DNA from: Bathymodiolus brooksi
Lineage: Eukaryota > Mollusca > Bivalvia > Mytilida > Modiolidae
NCBI GenBank assembly: GCA_963680875.1
Contig: OY804584.1
Location: 92,378,031-92,442,030 of the forward strand
Direction of reading: 5' to 3'
DNA length: 64,000 bases
Position numbers and translations under genes: made by a program. Below, one piece after another: positions 23,301 to 37,129 of the stretch. How positions within the stretch are numbered: the first letter of the stretch is position 1; each line of letters starts with the position of its first letter. The notes beneath the pieces are model-generated. The model made no database searches. It had not been told where the DNA came from and saw only the letters and a program-made list of their open reading frames with translations.

Positions 23301-25830
23301 CAGTCAGTATTTGGTAGAAGTTGAAGTCGGACACTATTTGGTAGAAGATGAAGGCAGTCAGTATTTGTTTGAAGTTGAAGGAGGTCAGCATTTGGTAGAA
23401 GTTGAAGTCGGTCAGTATTTTGTAGAAGTTGAAGACAGTCAGTATATGGTAGATGTTGAACGTCGCCAGTATTTAGCAGAAGTTGAATTCGGTCAGTATT
23501 TAGTAGAAGTTGAAGTCAGTCAGTATTTGGTAGGAGCTGAAGGCAGTCAGTACTTGATAGAAGTTGAAGGAGGTCAGTATTTGGCGAAGTTGAAGGTGGC
23601 CAGTATTTGGTAAAAGTTGAAGGAGGTCAGTATTTGGTAGAAGATGAAGGAGGTCAGTGTTTGGTAGAAGTTGAAGGCAGTCAGTATTTGGTAGAAGTTG
23701 GAGGGGGTCAGTATTTGGTAGAAGTTAAACGAGGTCAGTATTTGGCGAAGTTGAAGGTGGCCAGTATTTGGTAAAAGTTGAAGGAGGTCAGTATTTGGTA
23801 GTAGTTGAAGGAGGTCAGTGTTTGGTAGAAGTTGAAGGCCTCAGTATTTGGTAGAAGTTGAAGGGGGTCAGTATTTGGTAGAAGTTGAAGTCAGTCAGTG
23901 TTTCATAAAAGTTGCAGGAGGTCAGTATTTGGTAGAAGTTGAAGGTGGTCAGTGTTTAGTAGAGGTTGAAGGCAGTCAGTATTTGTTAGAAGTTGAAGGA
24001 CGTCAGTATTTGTTACAGGTTGAAGGAGGTCAGTCTTTGGTAGAAGTTGAAGTCAGTATTTGGTAGAAGTTGAAGTCAGTCTGTAATTAGCAGAAGTTGA
24101 AGGTGGTCAGTATTTAGTAGAAGTTGAAGGTGGCCAGTATTTAGTAAAAGTTGAAGACAGTCAGTATTTAGTAGAAGTTGAAGGTGGCCAGTATTTGGTA
24201 GAAGTTGAAGATCGTCAATATTTGGTAGAGGTTGAAGGCGGTCAGTATATAATAGAAGTTGAAGACAGTCAGTATTTGGTAAAAATTGAAGTCGGTCAGT
24301 ATTTGGTAGAAGAAGAAGTCGGTCAGTATTTGGTAGAAGATGAAGGCAGTCATTATTTTTTAGAAGTAGAAGAAGGTCAGCATTTGGTAGAAGTTGAAGT
24401 CGGTCAGTATTTGGTAGAAGTTGAAGACAGTCAGTATTTGGTAGAAGTTGAAGGTGGCCAGTATTTGGCAGAAGTTGAATTGGGTCAGTATTTAGTAGAA
24501 GTTGAAGTCAGTCAGTATTTGGTAGGTGTTGAAGGTAGTCAGTACTTGATAGAAGTTGAAGGAGGTCAGTATTTGGCGAAGTTGAAGGTGGCCAGTATTT
24601 GGTAAAAGTTGAAGGAGGTCAGTATTTGGTAGAAGTTGAAGGAGGTCAGTGTTTGGTAGAAGTTGAAGGCAGTCAGTATTTGGTAGAAGTTGAAGGGGGT
24701 CAGTATTTGGTAGAGGTTAAACGAGGTCAGTATTTGGTGAAGTTGAAGGTGGCCAGCATTTGGTAAAAGTTGAAGGAGGTCAGTATTTGGTAGAAGTTGA
24801 AGGGGGTCAGTATTTGGTAGAAGTTGAAGTCAGTCAGTGCTTCATAAAAGTTGAAGGAGGTCAGTATTTGGTAGTAGTTGAAGGAGGTCAGGGCTTGGTA
24901 GAAGTTGAAGGCAGTCAGTATTTGTTAGAAGTTGAAGGATGTCAGTAGTTGGTAGAAGTTGAAGTCAGTATTTGGTAGAAGTTCAAGTCAGTATTTAGTA
25001 GAAGTTGAAGGCAGTCAGTATTTGTTTGAAGATGAAGGAGGTCAGCATTTGGTAGAAGTTGAAGTCGGTCAGTATTTTGTAGAAGTTGAAGACAGTCAGT
25101 ATTTGGTAGAAGTTGAAGGTGGCCAGTATTTAGCAGAAGTTGAATTCGGTCAGTATTTAGTAGAAGTTGAAGTCAGTCAGTATTTGGTAGCAGCTGAAGG
25201 CAGTCAGTACTTGATAGAAGTTGAAGGAGGTCAGTATTTGGTAAATGTTGAAGGAGGTCAGTATTTGATAGAAGTTGAAGGAGGTCAGTGTTTGGTAGAA
25301 GTTGAAGGGGGTCAGTATTTGGTAGAAGTTAAACGAGGTCAGTATTTGACGAAGTTGAAGGTGGCCAGTATTTGGTAAAAGTTGAAGGAGGTCAGTATTT
25401 GGTAGAAGTTGAAGGGGGTCAGTATTTGGTAGAAGTTGAAGTCAGTCAGTGCTTCATAAAAGTTGAAGGAGGTCAGTATTTGGTAGTAGTTGAAGGAGGT
25501 CAGGGCTTGGTAGAAGTTGAAGGCAGTCAGTATTTGTTAGAAGTTGAAGGATGTCAGTAGTTGGTAGAAGTTGAAGTCAGTATTTGGTAGAAGTTGAAGT
25601 CAGTATTTAGTAGAAGTTGAAGGCAGTCAGTATTTGTTTGAAGATGAAGGAGGTCAGCATTTGGTAGAAGTTGAAGTTGGTCAGTATTTTGTAGAAGTTG
25701 AAGACAGTCAGTATTTGGTAGAAGTTGAAGGTGGCCAGTATTTAGCAGAAGTTGAATTCGGTCAGTATTTAGTAGAAGTTGAAGTCAGTCAGTATTTGGT
25801 AGGAGCTGAAGGCAGTCAGTACTTGATAGA
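20230..25830 (+). repeat. Large array segment, copy 2
   Basis: Shares the same order of variant units as 13930-20340, including the 253-codon block (16149 and 21937), the 226-codon block (17145 and 22933) and the 23-bp/26-bp breaks. Sporadic substitutions distinguish them, such as 'gaccgtcaata' against 'gatcgtcaata' near 18422 and 24210. Confidence 0.85.
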
Positions 25831-26619
25831 AGTTGAAGGAGGTCAGTATTTGGTAAATGTTGAAGGAGGTCAGTATTTGATAGAAGTTGAAGGAGGTCAG
25901 TGTTTGGTAGAAGTTGAAGGGGGTCAGTATTTGGTAGAAGTTAAACGAGGTCAGTATTTGACGAAGTTGAAGGTGGCCAGTATTTGGTAAAAGTTGAAGG
26001 AGGTCAGTATTTGGTAGTAGTTGAAGGAGGTCAGTGTTTGGTTGAAGTTGAAGGCGGTCAGTATTTGGTAGAAGTTGAAGGGGGTCAGTATTTGGTAGAA
26101 GTTGAAGTCAGTCAGTGTTTCATAAAAGTTGAAGGAGGTCAGTATTTGGTAGAAGTTGAAGGAGGTCAGTGTTTGGTAGAAGTTGAAGGCAGTCAGTATT
26201 TGTTAGAAGTTGAAGGAGGTCAGTATTTGTTAGAAGTTGAAGGAGGTCAGTATTTGGTAGAAGTTGAAGTCAGTATTTGGAAGAAGTTGAAGTCAGTCTG
26301 TATTTAGCAGAAGTTGAAGGTGGTCAGTATTTAGTAGAAGTTGAAGGTGGCCAGTATTTAGTAGAAGTTGAAGACAGTCAGTATTTAGTAGAAGTTGAAG
26401 GTGACCAGTATTTGGTAGAAGTTGCAGTCGGTACGTATTTAGTAGAAGTTGAAGTCAGTCAGTATTTGGTAGAAGTTTAAGGCAGTCAGTATTTGTTAGA
26501 AGTTGAAGGATGTCAGTAGTTGGTAGAAGTTGAAGTCAGTATTTGGTAGAAGTTGAAGTCAGTATTTAGTAGAAGTTGAAGACAGTCAGTATTTAGTAGA
26601 AGTTAAAGGTGGCCAGTAT

Positions 26620-29600
26620 TTGGTAGAAGTTGAAGGGGGTCAGTATTTGGTAGAATTTGAAGGCAGTCAGTATTTGGTAGAAGTTGAAGGGGGTCAGTAT
26701 TTGGTAGAAGTTGAAGTCAGTCAGCGTTTCAAAAAAGTTGAAGGAGGTCAGTATTTGGTAGAAGTCGAAGGAGGTCAGTGTTTGGTAGAAGTTGAAGGCA
26801 GTCAGTATTTGTTAGAAGTTGAAGGAGGTCAGTATTTGTTAGAAGTTGAAGGAGGTCAGTATTTGATAGAAGTTGAAGTCAGTATTTAGTAGAAGTTGAA
26901 GTCAGTCTGTATTTAGCAGAATTTGAAAGTGGTCAGTATTTAGTAGAAGTTGAAGGTGGTCAGTATTTAGTAGAAGTTGAAGACAGTCAGTAATTAGTAG
27001 AAGTTGAAGGTGGCCAGTATTTGGTAGAAGTTGCAATCGGTCCGTATTTAGTAGAAGTTGAAGTCAGTAAGTATTTGGTAGAAGTTGAAGGCAGTCAGTA
27101 TTTGTTAGAAGTTGAAGGATGTCAGTAGTTGGTAGAAGTTGAAGTCAGTATTTGGTAGAGGTTGAAGTCAGTATTTAGTAGAAGTTGAAGACAGTCAGTA
27201 TTTAGTAGAAATTAAAGGTGGCCAGTATTTGGTAGAAGTTGAAAGGGGTCAGTATTTGGTAGAATTTGAAGGCAGTCAGTATTTGGTAGAAGTTGAAGGG
27301 GGTCAGTATTTGGTAGAAGTTGAAGGGGGTCAGTGTTTCAAAAAAGTTGAAGGCGGTCAGTATTTGGTAGAAGTTGAAGGAGGTCAGTGCTTGGTAGAAG
27401 TTGAAGGCAGTCAGTATTTGTAAGAAGTTGAAGGAGGTCAGTATTTGTTAGAAGTTGAAGGAGGTCAGTATTTGGTAGAAGTTGAAGTCAGTATTTGGTA
27501 GAAGTTGAAGTCAGTCTGTATTTAGCAGAAGTTGAAGGTGGTCAGTATTTAGTAGAAGTTGAAGGTGGCCAGTATTTAGTTTAAGTTGAAGGTGGCCAGT
27601 ATTTGGTAGAAGTTCCAATCGGTCCGTTTTTAGTAGAAGTTGAAGACAGTCAGTATTTGGTAGAGGTTGAAGGCAGTCAGTATTTGTTAGAAGTTGAAGG
27701 ATGTCAGTAGTTGGTAGAAGTTGAAGTCAGTATTTGGTAGAAGTTGAAGTCAGTATTTGGTAGAAGTTGAAGTCAGTATTTGGTAGAAGTTGAAGACAGG
27801 CAGTATTTAGTAGAAGTTGAAGGTGGCCAGTATTTAGTAGAAGTTGAAGGTGACCAGTATTTAGTAGAAGTTGAAGACAGTCAGTATTTGGTAGAAGTTG
27901 AATGTGGTTAGTATTTAATAGAAGTTGAAGGTGGCCAGTATTTGGTAGAGGTTGAAGTCGGTCCGTATTAAGTAGAAGTTAAAGTCAGTCAGTATTTGGT
28001 AGAAGTTGAAAGTAATCAGTATTTGGTAGAAGTTGAAGATGGTCGGTATTTGGTTGAAGTTGAAGGTGGCCAGTATTTGGTAAAAGTTGAAGTCTGTCAG
28101 TGTTTGATAGAAGTTGAAGGAGGTCAGCGTTTTGTAGAAGTTGAAGTCAGTCAGTATTTGGTAGAAGTGTTTGGTAGAAGCTGAAGGTCAGTATTTGATA
28201 GAAGTTGAAGGCAGTCAGTTTTTGGTAGAATTTGAAGTTAGTCAGTATTTGATAGACGTTGAAGGCAGTCAGTGTTTGATAGAGGTTGAGGTCAATCAGT
28301 ATTTGGTAGAAGTTGAAGGGGGTCAGTATTTGGTAAAGGTTGAAGTCTGTCGGTGTTTGATAGAAGTTGAAGGCAGTCAATATTTGGTAGAAGTTGAAGA
28401 CAGTCAGTATTTGGTAGAAGTTGAAGGCGGTCAGTATATTATAGAAGTTGAAGACAGTAAGTATATGGTAGAGGTTGAGGTCGGTCCGTATTTGGTAGAA
28501 GATGAAGTCGGTCAGTATGTGGTAGAAGATGAAGGCAGTCAGTATTTGTTAGAAGTTGAAGGAGGTCAGCATTTGGTAGAAGTTGAAGTCGGTCAGTATT
28601 TTGTAGAAGTTGAAGAGTCAGTATTTGGTAGAAGTTGAAGGTGGCCAGTATTTGGCAGAAGTTGAATTCGGTCAGTATTTAGTAGAAGTTGAAGTCAGTC
28701 AGTATTTGGTAGGAGTTGAAGGCAGTCAGTACTTGATAGAAGTTGAAGGAGGTCAGTATTTGGCGAAGTTGAAGGTGGCCAATATTTGGAAAAAGTTAAA
28801 GGAGGTCAGTATTTGGTAGAAGTTGAAGGCAGTCAGTATTTGGTAGAGGTTGAAGGGGGTCAGTATTTGGTAGTAGTTGAAGGAGGTCAGCGTTTAGTAG
28901 AAGTTCAAGGCAGTCAGTATTTGGTAGAAGTTGAAGAGGGTCAGTATTTGGTAGAAGTTGAAGTCAGGCAGTGCTTCATAAAAGTTGAAGGAGGTCAGTA
29001 TTTGGTAGAAGTTGAAGGAGGTCAGTGCTTGGTAGAAGTTGAAGGCAGTCAGTATTTGGTAGAAGTTGAAGGGGGTCAGTATTTGGTAGAAGTTGAAGTC
29101 AGTCAGTGTTTCATAAAAGTTGAAGGAGGTCAGTATTTGGTAGTAGTTGAAGGAGGTAACTATTTGGTAGAAGTTGAAGGAGGTCAGTATTTGTTAGAAG
29201 TTGAAGGAGGTCAGTATTTGATAGAATTTGAAGTCAGTATTTGGTAGAAGTTGAAGTCAGTCTGTATTTAGCAGAAGTTGAAGGTGGTCAGTATTTAGTA
29301 GAAGTTGAAGGTGGCCAGTATTTGGTAGAAGTTGAAGACAGTCAGTATTTAGTAGAAGTTGAAGGTGGTCAGTATTTAGTAGAAGTTGAAGGTGGTCAGT
29401 ATTTGGTAGAAGTTGCAGTCGGTCCGTATTTAGTAGAAGTTGAAGTCAGTCAGTATTTGGTAGAAGTTGAAGGCAGTCAGTATTTGTTAGAAGTTGGAGG
29501 AGGTCAGTATTTGGTAGAAGTTGAAGTCAGTATTTGGTAGAAGTTGAAGTTAGTTTTTGGTAGAAGTTGAAGTCAGTTTTTAGTAGATGTTTAAGGTGGT

Positions 29601-29955
29601 CAGTATTTGTTAGAAGTTGAAGGATGTCAGTAGTTGGTAGAAGTTGAAGTCAGTATTTGGTAGAAGTTGAAGTCAGTATTTAGTAGAAGTTGAAGGCAGT
29701 CAGTATTTGTTTGAAGTTGAAGTTGGTCAGTATTTTGTAGAAGTTGAAGACAGTCAGTATTTGGTGGAAGTTGAAGGTGGCCAGTATTTAGCAGAAGTTG
29801 AAGGAGGTCAGTATTTGGTAAAAGTTGAAGGAGGTCAGTATTTGATAGAAGTTGAAGGAGGTCAGTGTTTGGTAGAAGTTGAAGGGGGTCAGTATTTGGT
29901 AGAAGTTAAACGAGGTCAGTATTTGACGAAGTTGAAGGTGGCCAGTATTTGGTAA
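26620..29955 (+). repeat. 3.8-kb higher-order segment, copy 1
   Basis: Variant-unit order repeats at 30446-33754. The offset is 3826 bp up to about 27420 and 3799 bp from 27996, so one 27-bp unit was lost or gained. It includes the rare block 'gtagaagtgtttggtagaag' near 28164. Confidence 0.85.
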
Positions 29956-30445
29956 AAGTTGAAGGAGGTCAGTATTTGGTAGTAGTTGAAGGAGGTCAGT
30001 GCTTGGTTGAAGTTGAAGGCGGTCAGTATTAGGTAGAAGTTGAAGGGGGTCAGTAGTTGGTAGAAGTTGAAGTCAGTATTTGGTAGAGGTTGAAGTCAGT
30101 ATTTAGTAGAAGTTGAAGACAGTCAGTATTTAGTAGAAATTAAAGGTGGCCAGTATTAGGTAGAAGTTGAAGGGGGTCAGTATTTGGTAGAATTTGAAGA
30201 CAGTCAGTATTTAGTAGAAGTTGAAGGTGACCAGTATTTGGTAGAAGTTGCAGTCGGTACGTATTTAGTAGAAGTTGAAGTCAGTCAGTATTTGGTAGAA
30301 GTTGAAGGCAGTCAGTATTTGTTAGAAGTTGAAGGATGTCAGTAGTTGGTAGAAGTTGAAGTCAGTATTTGGTAGAAGTTGAAGTCAGTATTTAGTAGAA
30401 GTTGAAGACAGTCAGTATTTAGTAGAAGTTAAAGGTGGCCAGTAT

Positions 30446-33400
30446 TTGGTAGAAGTTGAAGGGGGTCAGTATTTGGTAGAATTTGAAGGCAGTCAGTATT
30501 TGGTAGAAGTTGAAGGGGGTCAGTATTTGGTAGAAGTTGAAGTCAGTCAGCGTTTCAAAAAAGTTGAAGGAGGTCAGTATTTGGTAGAAGTTGAAGGAGG
30601 TCAGTGTTTGGTAGAAGTTGAAGGCAGTCAGTATTTGTTAGAAGTTGAAGGAGGTCAGTATTTGTTAGAAGTTGAAGGAGGTCAGTATTTGATAGAAGTT
30701 GAAGTCAGTATTTGGTAGAAGTTGAAGTCAGTCTGTATTTAGCAGAGGTTGAAGGTGGTCAGTATTTAGTAGAAGTTGAAGGTGGTCAGTATTTAGTAGA
30801 AGTTGAAGACAGTCAGTAATTAGTAGAAGTTGAAGGTGGCCAGTATTTGGTAGAAGTTGCAGTCGGTCCGTATTTAGTAGAAGTTGAAGTCAGTAAGTAT
30901 TTGGTAGAAGTTGAAGGCAGTCAGTATTTGTTAGAAGTTAAAGGATGTCAGTAGTTGGTAGAAGTTGAAGTCAGTATTTGGTAGAGGTTGAAGTCAGTAT
31001 TTAGTAGAAGTTGAAGACAGTCAGTATTTAGTAGAAATTAAAGGTGGCCAGTATTTGGTCGAAGTTGAAAGGGGTCAGTATTTGGTAGAATTTGAAGGCA
31101 GTCAGTATTTGGTAGAAGTTGAAGGGGGTCAGTATTTGGTAGAAGTTGAAGGGGGTCAGTGTTTCAAAAAAGTTGAAGGCGGTCAGTATTTGGTAGAAGT
31201 TGATGGAGGTCAGTGTTTGGTAGAAGTTGAAGGCAGTCAGTATTTGTTAGAAGTTGAAAGAGGTCAGTATTTGTTAGAAGTTGAAGGAGGTCAGTATTTG
31301 GTAGAAGTTGAAGTCAGTATTTGGTAGAAGTTGAAGTCAGTCTGTATTTAGCAGAAGTTGAAGTTGGTCAGTATTTAGTAGAAGTTGAAGGTGGCCAGTA
31401 TTTAGTTTAAGTTGAAGGTGGCCAGTATTTGGTAGAAGTTCCAGTCGGTCCGTTTTTAGTAGAAGTTGAAGACAGTCAGTATTTGGTAGAGGTTGAAGGC
31501 AGTCAGTATTTGTTAGAAGTTGAAGGATGTCAGTAGTTGGTAGAAGTTGAAGTCAGTATTTGGTAGAAGTTGAAGTCAGTATTTGGTAGAAGTTGAAGTC
31601 AGTATTTGGTAGAAGTTGAAGACAGTCAGTATTTAGTAGAAGTTGAAGGTGACCAGTATTTGGTAGAAGTTGAAGACAGTCAGTATTTGGTAGAAGTTGA
31701 ATGTGGTCAGTATTTAATAGAAGTTGAAGGTGGCCAGTATTTGGTAGAGGTTGAAGTCGGTCCGTATTAAGTAGAAGTTAAAGTCAGTCAGTATTTGGTA
31801 GAAGTTGAAAGTAATCAGTATTTGGTAGAAGTTGAAGATGGTCGGTATTTGGTTGAAGTTGAAGGTGGCCAGTATTTGGTAAAAGTTGAAGTCTGTCAGT
31901 GTTTGATAGAAGTTGAAGGAGGTCAGTGTTTTGTAGAAGTTGAAGTCAGTCAGTATTTGGTAGAAGTGTTTGGTAGAAGCTGAAGGTCAGTATTTGATAG
32001 AAGTTGAAGGCAGTCAGTTTTTGGTAGAATTTGAAGTTAGTCAGTATTTGATAGACGTTGAAGGCAGTCAGTGTTTGATAGAGGTTGAGGTCAATCAGTA
32101 TTTGGTAGAAGTTGAAGGGGGTCAGTATTTGGTAAAGGTTGAAGTCTGTCGGTGTTTGATAGAAGTTGAAGGCAGTCAATATTTGGTAGAAGTTGAAGAC
32201 AGTCAGTATTTGGTAGAAGTTGAAGGCGGTCAGTATATTATAGAAGTTGAAGACAGTAAGTATATGGTAGAAGTTGAGGTCGGTCCGTATTTGGTAGAAG
32301 ATGAAGTCGGTCAGTATGTGGTAGAAGATGAAGGCAGTCAGTATTTGTTAGAAGTTGAAGGAGGTCAGCATTTGGTAGAAGTTGAAGTCGGTCAGTATTT
32401 TGTAGAAGTTGAAGAGTCAGTATTTGGTAGAAGTTGAAGGTGGCCAGTATTTGGCAGAAGTTGAATTCGGTCAGTATTTAGTAGAAGTTGAAGTCAGTCA
32501 GTATTTGGTAGGAGTTGAAGGCAGTCAGTACTTGATAGAAGTTGAAGAAGGTCAGTATTTGGCGAAGTTGAAGGTGGCCAATATTTGGAAAAAGTTAAAG
32601 GAGGTCAGTATTTGGTAGAAGTTGAAGGCAGTCAGTATTTGGTAGAGGTTGAAGGGGGTCAGTATTTGGTAGTAGTTGAAGGAGGTCAGCGTTTAGTAGA
32701 AGTTCAAGGCAGTCAGTATTTGGTAGAAGTTGAAGAGGGTCAGTATTTGGTAGAAGTTGAAGTCAGGCAGTGCTTCATAAAAGTTGAAGGAGGTCAGTAT
32801 TTGGTAGAAGTTGAAGGAGGTCAGTGCTTGGTAGAAGTTGAAGGCAGTCAGTATTTGGTAGAAGTTGAAGGGGGTCAGTATTTGGTAGAAGTTGAAGTCA
32901 GTCAGTGTTTCATAAAAGTTGAAGGAGGTCAGTATTTGGTAGTAGTTGAAGGAGGTAACTATTTGTTAGAAGTTGAAGGAGGTCAGTATTTGTTAGAAGT
33001 TGAAGGAGATCAGTATTTGATAGAAGTTGAAGTCAGTATTTGGTAGAAGTTGAAGTCAGTCTGTATTTAGCAGAAGTTGAAGGTGGTCAGTATTTAGTAG
33101 AAGTTGAAGGTGGCCAGTATTTGGTAGAAGTTGAAGACAGTCAGTATTTAGTAGAAGTTGAAGGTGGTCAGTATTTAGTAGAAGTTGAAGGTGGTCAGTA
33201 TTTGGTAGAAGTTGCAGTCGGTCCGTATTTAGTAGAAGTTGAAGTCAGTCAGTATTTGGTAGAAGTTGAAGGCAGTCAGTATTTGTTAGAAGTTGGAGGA
33301 GGTCAGTATTTGGTAGAAGTTGAAGTCAGTATTTGGTAGAAGTTGAAGTTAGTTTTTGGTAGAAGTTGAAGTCAGTTTTTAGTAGAAGTTTAAGGTGGTC

Positions 33401-33754
33401 AGTATTTGTTAGAAGTTGAAGGATGTCAGTAGTTGGTAGAAGTTGAAGTCAGTATTTGGTAGAAGTTGAAGTCAGTATTTAGTAGAAGTTGAAGGCAGTC
33501 AGTATTTGTTTGAAGTTGAAGTCGGTCAGTATTTTGTAGAAGTTGAAGACAGTCAGTATTTGGTAGAAGTTGAAGGTGGCCAGTATTTAGCAGAAGTTGA
33601 AGGAGGTCAGTATTTGGTAAATGTTGAAGGAGGTCAGTATTTGATAGAAGTTGAAGGAGGTCAGTGTTTGGTAGAAGTTGAAGGGGGTCAGTATTTGGTA
33701 GAAGTTAAACGAGGTCAGTATTTGACGAAGTTGAAGGTGGCCAGTATTTGGTAA
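30446..33754 (+). repeat. 3.8-kb higher-order segment, copy 2
   Basis: Partner of 26620-29955, with the same marker block at 31963 and only scattered substitutions. Confidence 0.85.
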
Positions 33755-35139
33755 AAGTTGAAGGAGGTCAGTATTTGGTAGTAGTTGAAGGAGGTCAGTG
33801 TTTGGTTGAAGTTGAAGGCGGTCAGTATTTGGTAGAAGTTGAAGGGGGTCAGTAGTTGGTAGAAGTTGAAGTCAGTATTTGGTAGAGGTTGAAATCAGTA
33901 TTTAGTAGAAGTTGAAGACAGTCAGTATTTAATAGAAATTAAAGGTGGCCAGTATTAGGTAGAAGTTGAAGGGGGTCAGTATTTGGTAGAATTTGAAGGC
34001 AGTCAGTATTTGGTAGAGGTTGAAAGGGGTCAGTATTTGGTAGTAGTTGAAGGAGGTCAGCGTTTGGTAGAAGTTCAAGGCAGTCAGTATTTGGTAGAAG
34101 TTGAAGAGGGTCAGTATTTGGTAGAAGTTGAAGTCAGTCTGTATTTAGCAGAAGTTGAAGGTGGGCAGTATTTAGTAGAAGTTGAAGGTGGCCAGTATTT
34201 GGTAGAAGTTGAAGACAGTCAGTATTTAGTAGAAGTTGAAGGTGGTCAGTATTTGGTAGAAGTTGAAGGAGGTCAGTATTTGTTAGAAGTTGAAGGAGGT
34301 CAGTATTTGATAGAAGTTGAAGTCAGTATTTGGTAGAAGTTGAAGTCAGTCTGTATTTAGCAGAAGTTGAAGGTGGGCAGTATTTAGTAGAAGTTGAAGG
34401 TGGCCAGTATTTGGTAGAAGTTGAAGACAGTCAGTATTTAGTAGAAGTTGAAGGTGGTCAGTATTTGGTAGAAGTTGAAGGTGGTCAGTATTTGCTAGAA
34501 GTTGCAGTCGGTCCGTATTTAGTAGAAGTTGAAGTCAGTCAGTATTTGGTAGAAGTTGAAGGCAGTCAGTATTTGTTAGAAGTTGTAGGAGGTCAGTATA
34601 TGGTAGAAGTTGAAGTCAGTATTTGGTAGAAGTTGAAGTTAGTTTTTGGTAGAAGTTGAAGTCAGTATTTAGTAGAAGTTGAAGGTGGTCAGTATTTGGT
34701 AGAAGTTGAAGTCAGTCAGTGTTTCATAATGGTTGAAGGAGGTCAGTATTTGGTAGTAGTTGAAGGAGGTCAGTATTTGGTAGAAGTTGAATGAGGTCAG
34801 TATTTGTTAGAAGTTGAAGGAGGTCAGTATTTGATAGAAGTTGAAGTCAGTATTTGGTAGAAGTTGAAGTCAGTATGTATTTAGCAGAAGTTGAAGGTGG
34901 TCAGTATTTAGTAGAAGTTGAAGGTGGCCAGTATTTGGTAGAAGTTGAAGACAGTCAGTATTTAGTAGAAGTTGAAGGTGGTCAGTATTTAGTAGAAGTT
35001 GAAGGTAGCCAGTATTTGGTAGAAGTTGCAGTCGGTCCGTATTTAGTAGAAGTTGAAGTCAGTTAGTATTTGGTAGAAGTTGAAGGCAGTCAGTATTTGT
35101 TAGAAGTTGAAGGAGGTCAGTATTTGGTAGAAATTGAAG

Positions 35140-36590
35140 TCAGTATTTGGTAGAAGTTGAAGGTGGCCAGTATTTAGTAGAAATTGAAGGTGGCCAGTAT
35201 TTAGTAGAAGATGAAGAAAGCCAGTATTTAGTAGAAATTGAAGGTGGTCAGTATTTAGTAGAAGTTGAAGGTGGCCAGTATTTGGTAGAAGTTGAAGTTG
35301 GTCCGTATTTAGTAGAAGTTGAAGTCAGTCAGTATTTGGTAGAAGTTGAAAGCAATCATTATTTGGTAGAAGTTGAAGGTGGTCATTATTTGGTTGAAGT
35401 TGAAGGTGGCCAGTATTTGGTAGAAGTTGAAGTCTGTCAGTGTTTGATATAAGTTGAAGTCAGTCAGTATTTGGTAGAAGTTGAAAGCAATTATTATTTG
35501 GTAGAAGTTGAAGGGGGTCAGTATTTGGTAAAAGTTGAAGTCTGTCAGTGTTTAATAGAAGTTGAAGGCAGTCATTATCTGGTAGAAGTTGAAGGCGGTC
35601 AGTATATAGTAGAAGATAAAGGCGGTCAGTATTTGGTAGAAGATGAAGGCAGTCAGTATTTGGTAGAAGTTGAAGTCAGTCAGTGTTTGATAGAAGTTGA
35701 AGTCGGTCAGTGCTTGGTAGAAGTTGAAGGAGGTCAGTGTTTGGTAGAAGTTGTAGTCAGTCAGTGTTTGGTAGAAGTTGAAGGAGGTTAGTATTTGGTA
35801 GAGGTTGAAGTCATTCCGTGTTTAATAGAAGTTGAAGGCAGTCAGTATTTGGTAGAAGTTGAAGAGGGTCAGTATTTGGTAGAAGTTGAAGTCAGTCAAT
35901 GTTTCATAAAAGTTGAAGGAGGTCAGTATTTGGTAGAAGTTGAAGGAGGTCAGTGCTTGGTAGAAGTTGAAGGCAGTCAGTATTTGGTAGAAGTTGAAGT
36001 CAGTCAGTGTTTCATAAAAGTTGAAGGAGGTCAGTATTTGGTAGTAGTTGAAGGAGGTCAGTATTTGGTAGAAGTTGAAGGAGGTCAGTATTTGTTAGAA
36101 GTTGAAGGAGGTCAGTATTTGATAGAAGTTGAAGTCAGTATTTGGTAGAAGTTGAAGACAGTCAGTATTTAGTAGAAGTTGAAGGTGGTCAGTATTTAGT
36201 AGAAGTTGAAGGTGACCAGTATTTAATAGAAGTTGAAGACAGTCAGTATTTGGTAGAAGTTGAAGGTGGTCAGTATTTAGTAGAAGTTGAAGGTGGCCAG
36301 TATTTGGTAGAGGTTGAAGTCGGTCCGTATTAAGGAGAAGTTAAAGTCAGTCAGTATATGGTAGAAGTTGAAAGCAATCAGTATTTGGTAGAAGTTGAAG
36401 GTGGTCAGTATTTGGTTGAAGTTGAAGGTGGCCAGTATTTGGTAAAAGTTGAAGTCTGTCAGTGTTTGATAGAAGTTGAAGGAGGTCAGTGTTTTGTAGA
36501 AGTTGAAGTCAGTCAGTATTTAGTAGAAGTGTTTGGTAGAAGCTGAAGGTCAGCATTTGTTAGAAGTTGAAGGAGGTCAGTATTTGGTAG
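35140..36590 (+). repeat. 2-kb higher-order segment, copy 1
   Basis: Repeats at about 37130-38630 with offsets 1957 bp (35471 to 37428) and 2065 bp (36142 to 38207). The difference is four 27-bp units. Carries the marker unit 'gtcattatctggtagaagtt' (35573). Confidence 0.75.
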
Positions 36591-37129
36591 AAGTTGAAGT
36601 CAGTATTTGGTAGAAGTTGAAGTTAGTTTTTGGTAGAAGTTGAAGTCAGTATTTAGTAGAAGTTGAAGGTGGTCAGTATTTGGTAGAAGTTGAAGTCAGT
36701 CAGTGTTTCATAAAGGTTGAAGGAGGTCAGTATTTGGTAGTAGTTGAAGGAGGTCAGTATTTGGTAGAAGTTGAAGGAGGTCAGTATTTGTTTGAAGTTG
36801 AAGGAGGTCAGTATTTGATAGAAGTTGAAGTCAGTATTTGGTAGAAGTTGAAGTCAGTATGTATTTAGCAGAAGTTGAAGGTGGTCAGTATTTAGTAGAA
36901 GTTGAAGGTGGCCAGTATTTGGTAGAAGTTGAAGACAGTCAGTATTTAGTAGAAGTTGAAGGTGGTCAGTATTTAGTAGAAGTTGAAGGTGGCCAGTATT
37001 TGGTAGAAGTTGCAGTCGGTCCGTATTTAGTAGAAGTTGAAGTCAGTAAGTATTTGGTAGAAGTTGAAGGCAGTCAGTATTTGTTAGAAGTTGAAGGAGG
37101 TCAGTATTTGGTAGAAGTTGAAGTCAGTA